A DNA stretch of 64,000 nt from assembly GCF_009184395.1 (NCBI RefSeq), contig NZ_WEIC01000003.1, positions 350,825 to 414,824 of the forward strand. Direction: 5' to 3'. This stretch comes from Amylibacter sp. SFDW26. GTDB lineage: Bacteria > Pseudomonadota > Alphaproteobacteria > Rhodobacterales > Rhodobacteraceae. Below are positions 51,118-60,650 of the stretch, one piece after another (positions within the stretch are counted from its first letter, which is position 1; every line of letters starts with the position of its first letter). A program made the position numbers and the translations under genes. Under the pieces are notes generated by a model that saw nothing but the letters and a program-made list of their open reading frames with translations, had not been told where the DNA came from and searched no databases.

Positions 51118-52487
51118 TAGTAGCTATATTCTGAATATATCCGCTTCAGATCACCATTCCATTCGCCATTGTATTTCGATGAAAGTTCGCATGATGGCGA
51201 CATGCCTGTTTCAACAACTTCTTCCAATGCATTCAGGAAATGTGTTTCATCAGGGATCATACCGCCTGCACCTGGACGTGCGCGTGCAGCTAAGCCAGCT
51301 TTAGAAATCGCAACTGTTTCGCGGGCAATATCCAACATAGAAATATCGCCAACCTTAGCACCGACACCGTCAACAGAAGCTGCAATGCGTAATTCTTCAC
51401 GTGTTTCGGCATCCCAATCTTTGCACAGATCCCAAGCTGCATCTAAAGCGGTTTGGTCATACATCAAGCCAACCCAATAGGCTGGTAAAGCACAGATGCG
51501 GCGCCATGGGCCACCATCAGCACCGCGCATTTCGATGAATTTCTTCAACCGTGCCTCTGGGAAACATGTTGTCAGGTGATCAGCCCAATCAGAAAGCGTT
51601 GGTGTTTCGCCTGGCAATGCAGGCAGTTCACCCTTTAGGAAATCACGGAATGATTGCCCCAGCGCATCGATATATTTGCCATCACGGTAAACAAAATACA
51701 TTGGGACATCCAGCATATATTCAACCCAGCTTTCAAAGCCGAAGCCTTCATCAAACACAAATGGTAACATACCAGTGCGGGATGCATCCAGATCGCGCCA
51801 GATACGGGAACGCCAGCTTTTATGGCCATTTTCTTTGCCTTCAAAGAATGGGGAATTAGCGAATAACGCTGTCGCAACAGGCTGCAACGCCAAAGCAACA
51901 CGCATTTTTTGCACCATGTCTGCCTCAGACCCAAAGTCTAAGTTCACTTGAACTGTACAGGTACGGTACATCATTTGTGTACCATGTGTACCCACGCGAC
52001 CCATATAATCCGTCATCAAACGGTAACGCCCTTTTGGCATCATATGCATTTGTTCATGCGTCCATTCGGGCGCTGCCCCCAAACCAATAAACCCAGCGCC
52101 AATTTTATCGGCAATGGTTTGAACTTCTTTAAGGTGAACATTCACCTCATCGCAAGTTTCGTGGATGGTTTCCAGTGGTGCACCTGACAATTCTAGCTGA
52201 CCACCTGGTTCTAACGACACATTTGCGCCATTTTTTTCAAGGCCAATAATGTTGCCTGCTTCTTCAACTGGAGACCAGTTGAATTGATCTCGCAAGCCTT
52301 CCAACATAGCTTTAATGGAACGGTCACCTTCGTATGGAAGTGGTAAAAGACTGTCTTTACAGTATCCAAATTTTTCGTGTTCTGTACCAATACGCCAGTC
52401 TTCTTTGGGCTTACAGCCCTCTGCAAGATACTCGGCTAATTGTTCGTGTCGTTCGATCGGGCCGCCGCCAGATTGTGGGATCGACAT
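51117..52487 (-). CDS. gshA: Glutamate-cysteine ligase (plant/alphaproteobacterial type)
   Basis: A 456-residue GCL for glutathione synthesis. IGTEHEKFGYC, SLEPGGQLELSGAPLETIHETCDEV, MKGRYRLMTDYMGRVGTHGTQMMYRTCTVQVNLDF-type region and the IEMRGADGG block are typical of the family 3 enzyme. ATG 52487 has AGGGAGA 6 nt upstream; a frame extension to 52583 is rejected. Confidence 0.95.
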   Translation of the reverse strand: MSIPQSGGGPIERHEQLAEYLAEGCKPKEDWRIGTEHEKFGYCKDSLLPLPYEGDRSIKAMLEGLRDQFNWSPVEEAGNIIGLEKNGANVSLEPGGQLELSGAPLETIHETCDEVNVHLKEVQTIADKIGAGFIGLGAAPEWTHEQMHMMPKGRYRLMTDYMGRVGTHGTQMMYRTCTVQVNLDFGSEADMVQKMRVALALQPVATALFANSPFFEGKENGHKSWRSRIWRDLDASRTGMLPFVFDEGFGFESWVEYMLDVPMYFVYRDGKYIDALGQSFRDFLKGELPALPGETPTLSDWADHLTTCFPEARLKKFIEMRGADGGPWRRICALPAYWVGLMYDQTALDAAWDLCKDWDAETREELRIAASVDGVGAKVGDISMLDIARETVAISKAGLAARARPGAGGMIPDETHFLNALEEVVETGMSPSCELSSKYNGEWNGDLKRIYSEYSY

Positions 52488-52560
52488 AATATATCTCCCT
52501 AAATAGATGTTAAAATGACAGGTGCAGTTTCGTGCGGCAGTGTCAAGCCGATTTGGTCTT

Positions 52561-53073
52561 TTATATCCGTTCCCAAATAACATGGCTGTGCACAGGAACT
52601 GTATTCACAGCCTTCACAAGTACATCCATTTTCACCCCTGAAAGGCTTGTAAATGCATCAAACAAACGATCAGATCCTTTAGCTGACGTTGGAACAATCA
52701 TTGGATCACCTTCAGAATTGTGCAAAACCCAGACAGAGGCATAAGCTTCGCTTTCGCGCAGTTCGATTTTAAACAAGCTTTCCAATGAAACTGTTTTGCC
52801 ATGCATTGGACCAAAATAACTGATTTCGCGTTCGGTTACATCCACCATGCCAGGGGCTTTTTGACTACGTTTAAACTGGATACGTTGAATAGTGCCACGT
52901 AACAGGACAAGCCCTAGGATAATTGTTACCCCTCCAATAGCTTCGTAAATGATGCTTTGAATCACGAAACCGCGGATTAAAACGCGGATACCCATAATAA
53001 TAATCAAAGCTACCAAATAAGCCTCGGACCATTTGGCGAAATGCGCGCGTACATTTGGGCGAATAAAATTCAT
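52561..53073 (-). CDS. Two-helix membrane protein with PH-like domain
   Basis: A 170-residue protein. Two hydrophobic helices near residues 15-60 (AYLVALIIIMGIRVLI; IIYEAIGGVTIILGLVLL), then a soluble C-terminal part beginning RIQFKRSQKAPGMVDVTEREISYFGP that looks PH-like (YdbT/DUF304 pattern). Function unknown. The start ATG 53073 overlaps the rsmE stop by ATGA, which decides it over 53100. Cotranscribed with rsmE. Confidence 0.7.
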   Translation of the reverse strand: MNFIRPNVRAHFAKWSEAYLVALIIIMGIRVLIRGFVIQSIIYEAIGGVTIILGLVLLRGTIQRIQFKRSQKAPGMVDVTEREISYFGPMHGKTVSLESLFKIELRESEAYASVWVLHNSEGDPMIVPTSAKGSDRLFDAFTSLSGVKMDVLVKAVNTVPVHSHVIWERI

Positions 53074-53801
53074 CGCCAATCTCCCAATGCGTTTTGCCAC
53101 AGAGTTAACGCTGCGACTGCTGCCGTGTCTGCACGTAATACGCGTGGGCCAAGGCTGATAGATTGCGTTTGTTCCATATTGCGCAAACGTGTAATCTCTG
53201 CCTCAGAAAACCCACCCTCTGGGCCAATCAAGATTGCCCATTTCTGATCTTTGTCACCACTTAAACCTGATGTCATATCATTAACCAGAGTTTCATCACA
53301 AAACAAAAGCTTACGATCATTTGGCCAATGATCCAGAACAGCACTTAGCTTTTGAATATCCTCAACAGGGGGTACAAACGTTTCACCACATTGCTCCGCG
53401 GCTTCCACAGCATGTGCTTGCAAACGATCCTGACGAATGCGTTCTGAATTGGTGAATTCCGTTTGCACAGGACAGATGCGCGCAGCACCCAGTTCAGCAG
53501 CTTTTTCTACGATAAAATCAGTGCGTGTCTTCTTGATAGGTGCAAAATATAACCACACATCAGGTGGCGCCTGCTGCGGTTTGGATTGCTCTTTGCACAC
53601 TAACAAAGCTTTGCGTTTGCCTGCTTCAATAATCTCTGCCTGCCATTCACCATCCCGTCCGTTAAACAGAGCAACCATAGCACCTGCTTTTTGGCGCATG
53701 ACACCTATCAAATAATGTGCTTGGTCTTTGGGCAGGGATAAGGATTGCCCTTCCCCCAAAGGCTCGTCTACATAGAGTCTAATCTTTGCTTTCTTCATCA
53801 T
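53070..53801 (-). CDS. rsmE: 16S rRNA (uracil1498-N3)-methyltransferase RsmE
   Basis: A 243-residue SPOUT methylase: KDQAHYLIGVMRQKAGAMVALFNGRDGEW, KAAELGAARICPVQTEFTNSERI, AVEAAEQCGETFVPPVE and LIGPEGGFSEAEITRL, SLGPRVLRADTAAVAAL. It modifies U1498 of 16S rRNA. Its 5' end is only 11 bp from ubiA on the opposite strand. Confidence 0.96.
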   Translation of the reverse strand: MMKKAKIRLYVDEPLGEGQSLSLPKDQAHYLIGVMRQKAGAMVALFNGRDGEWQAEIIEAGKRKALLVCKEQSKPQQAPPDVWLYFAPIKKTRTDFIVEKAAELGAARICPVQTEFTNSERIRQDRLQAHAVEAAEQCGETFVPPVEDIQKLSAVLDHWPNDRKLLFCDETLVNDMTSGLSGDKDQKWAILIGPEGGFSEAEITRLRNMEQTQSISLGPRVLRADTAAVAALTLWQNALGDWR

Positions 53802-53812
53802 GGGCTTAAACT

Positions 53813-54808
53813 ATGACCGATCCTAAAAAGAAACCAGCCCAAGTTGATGGGCGTGTGGCAGATGCGACAGATAAAAACTGGGTGGATCGTTTTTGCCCCA
53901 AATGGTCGCGCCCTTATTTGCGATTATCGCGTGCAGATCGCCCTGTTGGAACTTGGTTGCTGTTATTGCCATGCTGGTGGGGGCTGTTTTTGGCAATCCT
54001 TGGGGATCCCAATAGCGCCACATTGCACGACGTTTGGATTTTCACCGCTTGTATCATAGGATCCTTCCTTATGCGTGGCGCAGGATGTACGTGGAATGAT
54101 ATTGCAGATCGGGATGTTGATGCACAAGTTGCCAGAACGAAATCGCGCCCTATTCCATCAGGGCAAGTCTCTACAAAACAAGCCGCCGTGTGGATGGCGA
54201 TACAAGCTCTTATATCGTTTGGTATTCTTCTGACCTTTAACACATTCGCCATCTTATTGGGCATCATCGCTTTGGTTCCTGTCCTTATCTATCCATTTGC
54301 AAAACGTTTCACATGGTGGCCACAACTGTTCTTAGGCGTCGCGTTCAATTGGGGTGCATTGTGGGGATGGGCCGCACATACAGGCAGTTTAAGTTGGGCA
54401 CCTGTGTTATTGTACCTATCTGGTATGGCATGGACATTGTTTTATGACACGATCTATGCCCATCAAGATAAAGAAGACGATGCTTTGATTGGCGTCAAAT
54501 CCACTGCACGTTTGTTTGGAAACAACACAGCGCGTTGGTTATCATGGTTTATGGTGGCAACTGTTGTCTTGATGACATTCGCAACGTTATTCGCAATCAT
54601 TGAAACCGCAGGCGTGATAACTTTATTGCTGTCCCTTGCCGCAATATCTACCTTTGGGTGGCATTTGACGTGGCAATTACGCCGTCTTGATATTGACAAC
54701 CCAGAGGTTTGTTTGGGATTATTCAGATCGAACAGAGATGCAGGGCTTATACCTGTTGTCTTTTGGGGATTATTGATCATCCTAGGTCTATTGGGCTTTG
54801 GAGCTTGA
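53813..54808 (+). CDS. ubiA: 4-hydroxybenzoate polyprenyltransferase UbiA
   Basis: A 331-residue membrane prenyltransferase for ubiquinone. LRLSRADRPVGTWLLLLPCWW, the first Asp-rich motif NDIADRDVDAQVARTKSRPIPSG and the second DTIYAHQDKEDDALIGVKST bind Mg-diphosphate. The start is 11 bp from the divergent rsmE start, so promoters must lie within coding DNA. OmpA gene follows by 57 bp. Confidence 0.95.
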   Translation: MTDPKKKPAQVDGRVADATDKNWVDRFCPKWSRPYLRLSRADRPVGTWLLLLPCWWGLFLAILGDPNSATLHDVWIFTACIIGSFLMRGAGCTWNDIADRDVDAQVARTKSRPIPSGQVSTKQAAVWMAIQALISFGILLTFNTFAILLGIIALVPVLIYPFAKRFTWWPQLFLGVAFNWGALWGWAAHTGSLSWAPVLLYLSGMAWTLFYDTIYAHQDKEDDALIGVKSTARLFGNNTARWLSWFMVATVVLMTFATLFAIIETAGVITLLLSLAAISTFGWHLTWQLRRLDIDNPEVCLGLFRSNRDAGLIPVVFWGLLIILGLLGFGA

Positions 54809-54865
54809 TTGCCAATCTTGGTTCCAGTAGACCCCAATCTACGACAATTGCGTAAAGGGTAAAAA

Positions 54866-56707
54866 ATGCGTTGGACCGCCTTATTAGCAGGGGCTATCAG
54901 TATTGTACTTGCGACTGCGCTTGCTGTTTTTACAGCAGGTAAACTGGTAGATCATGTCGAACGCCATACAGAACGCAGATTGGTCACAATCCTAAATGAA
55001 GCAGGTGAAAGCTGGGCTACTGTTCGCGCGGATGGTTTTCAAGTTATTATCGGTGGCTTGGCAGCGGATGAAGCAACACGGTTTAGAATTATTCAGTTGA
55101 TGAATGCGAATGTGAACGAAAGCCGTGTGTATGATAAAACTAGCGTATCACAACCTGATGGGCTGCAACCGCCGCGGTTTTCGTTGGAAATTCTCCGTAA
55201 TGTTGAGCGTGTTTCCTTGATCGGTTTGATCCCAACATCATTAGGTCGCGATTACATCTTGGATCGCGTTAGAAAGCTGAACCCAGACACGCAAGTTACA
55301 GATATGTTAGAGCAAGCAGATCATGCAGCGCCTGCTGGATGGCAAACATCCGTTGATTTTGCACTATCTCGTTTGGAGCAATTGCCACGGTCAAAAGTCA
55401 GCGTCACACCAGAACGTGTGAAAGTAACCGCTGTGTCTGAGACACCTGAAGCGGAAAAAACCTTAAAGAAAAAATTGGCAGAAGATAAACCAGATGATTT
55501 GAATTTGGTTTTGAATATTTCAGCGCCGCGCCCCGTAATCACACCATTTCAGTTCCGTTTAAAGATGAATGATGGCCAAGGCACATTAGACGCCTGTTCT
55601 GCTGACACAAGTTTTGCAAGGACAAAGATCACACGCGCATTGCATCGTGTCGGGCTGACGGGTGGTGTTGCTTGTAATATAGGTCTTGGTGTTCCAACAA
55701 CGGATTGGGCGGATGCTATCATAATGTCTATCGATGCGATGGCTAAGCTAAAATCTGGCACGATTACATTTACAGACTCAGATATTGCATTGATCGCTTC
55801 TGATACCGTAACCCAAGATACTTTTGATACTGTTATTGGTGAATTAGAAAACGCATTGCCACGATTATTTTCACTACAGGCAATCCTAACACCTAAACCA
55901 TTGATTGATGGCCAAACAGGTGAAATAATTTTACCTGATTTCACAGTAACCAAAAGCCCGGAAGGCTTGGTTCAAATGCGAGGGCGTTTACCTGACGCAT
56001 TGCGTAAAACGACAGTATCAGCTTATGCAGCCTCTTTGTTTGGTAGTGAGAGCATCCATAATCAAACACGTATCGTAGAAGGTTTGCCAGATGGGTGGAC
56101 AGTCCGGTCAATGGCAGCTTTAGAGGCTCTTTCACATATGCATAACGGTAGTGTGATCGTGCAACCCGATACGATCGATGTAAAAGGCAAAAGTGCTAAA
56201 AAGAACATCTCTTCGATCATATCTCGCATATTTGCCACACGAATTGGGCCAAGTGTAAACTTTGAGACAGACGTTGTTTATGATGAGAAGCTCACCATCG
56301 AAGCAACAGAAGTTGGCTTAAGTGATGCCGATTGCGAAAAGCAAATCACAGCTGTGCTTGGAGCACGCAAAATCAACTTTGCCCCCTCTTCATCCAGTAT
56401 CGAAGAAGCAAGTTTGGGTGTAATTGATACGATTGCAGAAATTTTGATTGAGTGCCCTAGTGCGCCTTTCGAGATTGCAGGGCATACAGACAGTCAAGGT
56501 GGCGAGGAATCTAATAAAACCCTTAGCCAGGGACGTGCTGATGCCGTTTTGGCAGCGCTTTTACAACGTCGCATCAGAACTGCAAAAATGAAATCTGTCG
56601 GTTATGGGGAAGTAAACCCAATCGCCGATAATAGTACGGAAGAAGGTCGCGCACAGAACCGCCGTATCGAATTTAGCTTGATCCAGGAGACTTCAGACGA
56701 TGGATAA
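54866..56707 (+). CDS. OmpA-family outer-membrane-associated protein
   Basis: A 613-residue protein with an N-terminal signal anchor (LLAGAISIVLATALAVFTAG) and a C-terminal OmpA peptidoglycan-binding domain (IEIAGHTDSQGGEESNKTLSQGRADAVLAAL-type; FEIAGHTDSQGG at about 530). The middle shows three or more BON-like alpha-beta units (residues 25-500). Likely links envelope layers. The following gene overlaps its end by 8 bp. Function of the middle part is unknown. Confidence 0.88.
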   Translation: MRWTALLAGAISIVLATALAVFTAGKLVDHVERHTERRLVTILNEAGESWATVRADGFQVIIGGLAADEATRFRIIQLMNANVNESRVYDKTSVSQPDGLQPPRFSLEILRNVERVSLIGLIPTSLGRDYILDRVRKLNPDTQVTDMLEQADHAAPAGWQTSVDFALSRLEQLPRSKVSVTPERVKVTAVSETPEAEKTLKKKLAEDKPDDLNLVLNISAPRPVITPFQFRLKMNDGQGTLDACSADTSFARTKITRALHRVGLTGGVACNIGLGVPTTDWADAIIMSIDAMAKLKSGTITFTDSDIALIASDTVTQDTFDTVIGELENALPRLFSLQAILTPKPLIDGQTGEIILPDFTVTKSPEGLVQMRGRLPDALRKTTVSAYAASLFGSESIHNQTRIVEGLPDGWTVRSMAALEALSHMHNGSVIVQPDTIDVKGKSAKKNISSIISRIFATRIGPSVNFETDVVYDEKLTIEATEVGLSDADCEKQITAVLGARKINFAPSSSSIEEASLGVIDTIAEILIECPSAPFEIAGHTDSQGGEESNKTLSQGRADAVLAALLQRRIRTAKMKSVGYGEVNPIADNSTEEGRAQNRRIEFSLIQETSDDG

Positions 56708-57029
56708 AAATGAACTGATCATCGCGATATCCCTCGCATTTATGATTTTCTTTGGCTTGGGTTGGATTGCTCATATGGGCTACAGTAAATTGCGCCGCGT
56801 AAATTCTACCAACGTGGATGAAATCGACGATCTAGCAACACGTTTACACGAGGCAGAAGAGCAACGTGATGAAGCGGTAGCTTACCTACATCACCGCGAA
56901 CGTGAACTTACGAATAAAGCGTCACAAGCAGAAGCTGAACTAGATGCTGCAATGCAAGGTTTAGGGTCTGCACGCCGCGAGGCCGAAGCTATTCGCCGTG
57001 AGTTGGAAGAGTTGCGCCAACAAGGTTAA
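56700..57029 (+). CDS. Small membrane-anchored coiled-coil protein
   Basis: A 109-residue protein with one N-terminal helix (LIIAISLAFMIFFGLGWIAHMGY) then a long heptad coiled coil (EIDDLATRLHEAEEQRDEAVAYLHHRERE... ) rich in Glu and Arg. It overlaps the OmpA gene by 8 bp, hence a partner of it by context. Function unknown. Confidence 0.75.
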   Translation: MDKNELIIAISLAFMIFFGLGWIAHMGYSKLRRVNSTNVDEIDDLATRLHEAEEQRDEAVAYLHHRERELTNKASQAEAELDAAMQGLGSARREAEAIRRELEELRQQG

Positions 57030-57031
57030 CT

Positions 57032-57481
57032 TTACGCTTTCCAGCGGTCTTTAGCATCTTCGTCTGACTTTTTGCTTTCGACCCATTGTGATCCTGATTT
57101 TAGATGTTCCTTTTTCCAAAAAGGGGCATCTGTCTTCAAATAATCCATTAAAAACTCAGCGGCTTCAAACGCATCTTTACGATGTGCAGATGCTGTGGCA
57201 ACCATCATAATCTGCTCGCCTGTTTTCAGATGACCATAGCGGTGGATCACCGTACTGCCTGCCAACGACCAACGTTTTGTGGCCTCTGCATCAATGGCAG
57301 CGAGCGCTTGTTCGGTCATGCCGGGGTAGTGTTCCAACTCCATAGCCAACAGATCACCGCCCGTTGTATCGCGAACTAAACCTATGAAGCTGACAACAGC
57401 ACCAACAGTATTGGTATCTAGTGTCAGTTGCGCCACCTCATGGCCCAAATCAAAATCTTCTGCCTGAACACGGACGGTCAT
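57032..57481 (-). CDS. moaE: Molybdopterin synthase catalytic subunit MoaE
   Basis: A 149-residue MoaE: VGAVVSFIGLVRDTTGGDLLAMELEHYPGMTEQAL, VIHRYGHLKTGEQIMMVATASAHRKDAFEAAEFLMDYLK and PFWKKEHLKSG with the catalytic lysine region. Converts precursor Z to molybdopterin with MoaD. Starts directly after the moaD stop. Confidence 0.95.
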   Translation of the reverse strand: MTVRVQAEDFDLGHEVAQLTLDTNTVGAVVSFIGLVRDTTGGDLLAMELEHYPGMTEQALAAIDAEATKRWSLAGSTVIHRYGHLKTGEQIMMVATASAHRKDAFEAAEFLMDYLKTDAPFWKKEHLKSGSQWVESKKSDEDAKDRWKA

Positions 57482-57736
57482 TTAACCACCTGTCATTGGG
57501 GGGAAAATCGCAATTTCACGTGCGCCTTCAAGCGGTGCATCCAAGGTGCTTAACGTTTGATCGATAGCAACCTTTACAACAGCCATATCTTGAAACGCTA
57601 AAGCGTAGCGTTCTTCACGTGCGGACAACTCAGCAATCAAGTCACTAACAGTTGCAGCGTCAGTGGTAATTTGCTCTTTTGGAATACCAATGCGTTCACG
57701 TACCCATGCGAAATATAAAACCTCTAACTGTTTCAT
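57482..57736 (-). CDS. moaD: Molybdopterin synthase sulfur-carrier subunit MoaD
   Basis: An 84-residue ubiquitin-like protein ending PPMTGG, where the terminal glycine becomes thiocarboxylate. It overlaps pgsA by ATGA and abuts moaE. Confidence 0.94.
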   Translation of the reverse strand: MKQLEVLYFAWVRERIGIPKEQITTDAATVSDLIAELSAREERYALAFQDMAVVKVAIDQTLSTLDAPLEGAREIAIFPPMTGG

Positions 57737-58413
57737 TTGTCTTCTCGCAAAAATGGCATCCCTTTACGCAAATAATCACAGCCCGTGATGAATGTTAGGA
57801 TTGCAGCGACCCATAATAGGAATACACCTGCGCTCCAACTTGCATCTGTTGCATTCACATACCAAACAAGATGGTTCACGTCTTCGACTGTTCCATTCAG
57901 AATACCATAGTAAATCGTGTCATCCATCCCTTGGGATAAATTCAATTTGTAATGCTCAAAAACACCTTTTGCGAACAACACAGAAATCGCAATCATCTGA
58001 ACTGTCGTTTTCCATTTCGCAAGGCTAGTCACTTGTAAAAGGTTCGCTTTATCGCCCAGATATTCTCGCAAGCCAGATACAAATACTTCACGGAACAAAA
58101 TAATTGTTGCGGGTAACAAGATATACGGATCCATTACTAGTTTCTCAGCTGATGAAAGCCCTGTTATGATAACCAAGGCAATAATCACCATTGCCTTGTC
58201 AGCGATCGGATCCATCATTGCACCAAAGCGGCTTTCTTGTTTCCACTTTCGCGCTAAATAGCCGTCAAGGAAATCTGTGACTGACGCCAGAATGAAAAGT
58301 ATCATTGCGTACCAATCCGCCAATGGGCGGGCAAAGTACAAAAACATGATGGCGACACCTGGGGCTGCCAACAAACGAATTAAAGTCAATATATTCGGAA
58401 TATTCCACTGCAT
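57733..58413 (-). CDS. pgsA: CDP-diacylglycerol-glycerol-3-phosphate phosphatidyltransferase
   Basis: A 226-residue membrane enzyme. The CDP-alcohol phosphotransferase motif DGYLARKWKQESRFGAMMD plus PIADK is complete. It makes phosphatidylglycerol phosphate. It overlaps moaD by ATGA and follows uvrC by 21 bp, so these four genes form one operon. Confidence 0.95.
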   Translation of the reverse strand: MQWNIPNILTLIRLLAAPGVAIMFLYFARPLADWYAMILFILASVTDFLDGYLARKWKQESRFGAMMDPIADKAMVIIALVIITGLSSAEKLVMDPYILLPATIILFREVFVSGLREYLGDKANLLQVTSLAKWKTTVQMIAISVLFAKGVFEHYKLNLSQGMDDTIYYGILNGTVEDVNHLVWYVNATDASWSAGVFLLWVAAILTFITGCDYLRKGMPFLREDK

Positions 58414-58434
58414 AGAAAACCCTTAGACGATCCT

Positions 58435-60348
58435 TTAACCTTTGTCATGGAAGAAGTCATAAATCGAACCTGCCAATGCGTCCGAAATACCCTCTACCGC
58501 TCTTAAATCCTGCAATGCAGCACGTGACACAGCTTTGGCAGAGCCAAAGTGTGCAAGCAATGCACGTTTTCTTGTGGCACCGACACCTGGCACCTCATCC
58601 AATGGCGTAGCGGTTAATGCTTTTGCCCGTTTTTGGCGATGTGTGCCAATTGCAAATCTATGTGCTTCATCACGTAGGCGTTGAATGAAATATAGAACGG
58701 GATCATTTCGCTTCAATGCAAATGGGCGACGGTTGGGGCGATAAAATTCTTCCTTACCCTTGTCTCGATCTTCGCCTTTGGCGACACCAATATAGGGAAC
58801 GTCCTGAACACCAAGTTCTTTCAATATCTCATCAACGGCAGAGATTTGACCAGCACCCCCGTCAATCAGCAATAAATCAGGCCAAAACTCTGTTTCGCGG
58901 TTAGGGTCCTCTTTGATCAGACGTTTAAAGCGTCGGTTCAACACTTCTTTCATCATACCAAAGTCATCGCCTGGTGTGATCTCTGTCCCCTTGATATTGA
59001 ATTTACGATACGATGATTTTTCAAACCCCTCGGCCCCTGCAACAATCATTGCACCCACAGCATGTGCCCCTTGGATATGTGAGTTATCGTAGACCTCAAT
59101 ACGCTTCGGTGGGCCATCTAAATCAAAAGCATCCGATAAACCCGCCAACAATTTACTTTGGACAGCACTTTCCGCCATACGGCGCGCCAGAGATTCCTTG
59201 GCATTTCGCAAAGCATTTTCTACAAGTTCGAACTTTTCACCACGTTGTGGAATAAGGACTTCGACTTTTCGTTCCAATTTATCTGTCAGCAATTGCTGAA
59301 CCAAATCTTGGTTCTCAACTTCATTCGACAAAAGGATTTGCTTTGCTGGCGTCTTGGTTGAATAAAACTGCCCAATGAAGGCTTCTAAAATTTCAGGAGC
59401 TTCCGCACCAATACCCGTATTCGGAAAATATGCGCGGTTCCCCCAGCTTTGGTTCGCACGAATAAAGAACACCTGCACACACGCTTGTCCACTTGATTGG
59501 TGCAAAGCAATAACATCCGCCTCGGACACTGTATTGGGATTGATCCCTTGTGAATGCGATGTTTGCACTTGTGTCAAAGCGCGAATACGATCTCGTAACC
59601 CCGCCGCACGTTCGAATTCCATTTCCGAACTAGCCTGCGCCATTTCGGATGCCAGCTTTTCTTGAATGGCATTCGTCTTACCCTTCAAAAAGTCTTCAGC
59701 ATCGCTGACCGACTGCTCATAATCTTCTTTGGAAATATGCCCAACACAGGGCGCCGAACATCTGGCGATTTGATATTGCAAGCACGGGCGGGTGCGTGTG
59801 GAAAACATGCTATCTGTGCAATTGCGGATCAAAAAGATTTTCTGCAATTGGTTCAATGTTCTATTCACAGACCCCGCCGATGCGAACGGGCCGAAATAAG
59901 TATCATTCTTGGCTTTCTTACCGCGGTGTTTCCGAACCATTGGGAAATCATGTGAACGTGTCACAGCAATACTTGGAAAGCTTTTATCATCGCGCAGCAA
60001 CACGTTATATTTTGGCTTCAATTGCTTGATCAGGTTTTGTTCCAAAAGCAATGCTTCTGTTTCAGTCCGCGTCGTTAGAAACATCATTGTTTTAGTCGCA
60101 GAAATCATCCGCCCAATACGTGCCGTGTGCCCTGTCATCTTTGCATAATTGGAAACCCGTTTACGAAGATTGCGCGCTTTGCCAACATAAAGCACGTCAC
60201 CTTGTTCCCCAAGCATGCGGTAAACACCTGGACTGTTATCCAAGCTGCTCAGATAACCACGAATAATTTCAAAGCCACGCAAATCATCTTTGCGAGGGCC
60301 CGCTTTGCCTTCTTCGATCATCGTGGTTTTCTGATTATTATGAGCCAT
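58435..60348 (-). CDS. uvrC: Excinuclease ABC subunit C (UvrC)
   Basis: A 637-residue NER endonuclease. The GIY-YIG part SPGVYRMLGEQGDVLYVGKARNLRKRVSNY (about residues 38-67), a UVR motif (MEFERAAGLRDRIRAL), the RNase H-like part (IEVYDNSHIQGAHAVGAM, LLIDGGAGQ) and C-terminal HhH (VPGVGATRKRALLAHFGSAKAV) are present. It opens the operon with pgsA, moaD and moaE. A longer N-terminus than E. coli is seen. Confidence 0.97.
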   Translation of the reverse strand: MAHNNQKTTMIEEGKAGPRKDDLRGFEIIRGYLSSLDNSPGVYRMLGEQGDVLYVGKARNLRKRVSNYAKMTGHTARIGRMISATKTMMFLTTRTETEALLLEQNLIKQLKPKYNVLLRDDKSFPSIAVTRSHDFPMVRKHRGKKAKNDTYFGPFASAGSVNRTLNQLQKIFLIRNCTDSMFSTRTRPCLQYQIARCSAPCVGHISKEDYEQSVSDAEDFLKGKTNAIQEKLASEMAQASSEMEFERAAGLRDRIRALTQVQTSHSQGINPNTVSEADVIALHQSSGQACVQVFFIRANQSWGNRAYFPNTGIGAEAPEILEAFIGQFYSTKTPAKQILLSNEVENQDLVQQLLTDKLERKVEVLIPQRGEKFELVENALRNAKESLARRMAESAVQSKLLAGLSDAFDLDGPPKRIEVYDNSHIQGAHAVGAMIVAGAEGFEKSSYRKFNIKGTEITPGDDFGMMKEVLNRRFKRLIKEDPNRETEFWPDLLLIDGGAGQISAVDEILKELGVQDVPYIGVAKGEDRDKGKEEFYRPNRRPFALKRNDPVLYFIQRLRDEAHRFAIGTHRQKRAKALTATPLDEVPGVGATRKRALLAHFGSAKAVSRAALQDLRAVEGISDALAGSIYDFFHDKG

Positions 60349-60650
60349 ACTTAACGCTTATATGATTCTTCAACTGGCTGCACATAATTGCAACCCGAAC
60401 AAGAGAAATTCTGTCCACGAACTCTGTGGATAACTCTGCGGATAACTTCCCTTTTTTGGGTTTTTTTCGTTTGTTTTAGCATATTTCCGCTCATTGCCTA
60501 TTTTTTAGGCACAAAATTAAACCATTGATTTTAAACAAAATATTTTTAACCTCTCGGCAAATAACTGATTTTATTAGGAAAATATTTACCAATGTAAAAG
60601 TTTTGTAAACCTAGTGGACAACCTAAGGTTTGGATTTGATCAAAACGACC
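60349..60650. other. 302-bp AT-rich intergenic region with DnaA-type boxes
   Basis: No gene. TGTGGATAA (60425-60433, the TTATCCACA consensus) and TGCGGATAA (60437-60445, one mismatch) are 12 bp apart in the same orientation. A long T-rich run, an inverted repeat TGCCTA/TAGGCA (60495-60511) and TTAACC (60546-60551) follow. The region could be the uvrC promoter, a DnaA titration site or an origin-like element. Confidence 0.5.
60425..60445 (-). promoter_or_regulatory. Two DnaA-box-like 9-mers
   Basis: TTATCCACA (reverse strand of 60425-60433) matches the DnaA consensus exactly; TTATCCGCA (60437-60445) differs by one base. They share orientation, spaced 12 bp start to start. An AT-rich flank follows. 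A single pair is not sufficient proof of an origin. Confidence 0.4.

Noticed and set aside
60495..60511. TGCCTA/TAGGCA inverted repeat as terminator
   Set aside because: Arms are only 6 bp and AT-rich, and no T-run follows in the direction of the minus-strand SDR gene.
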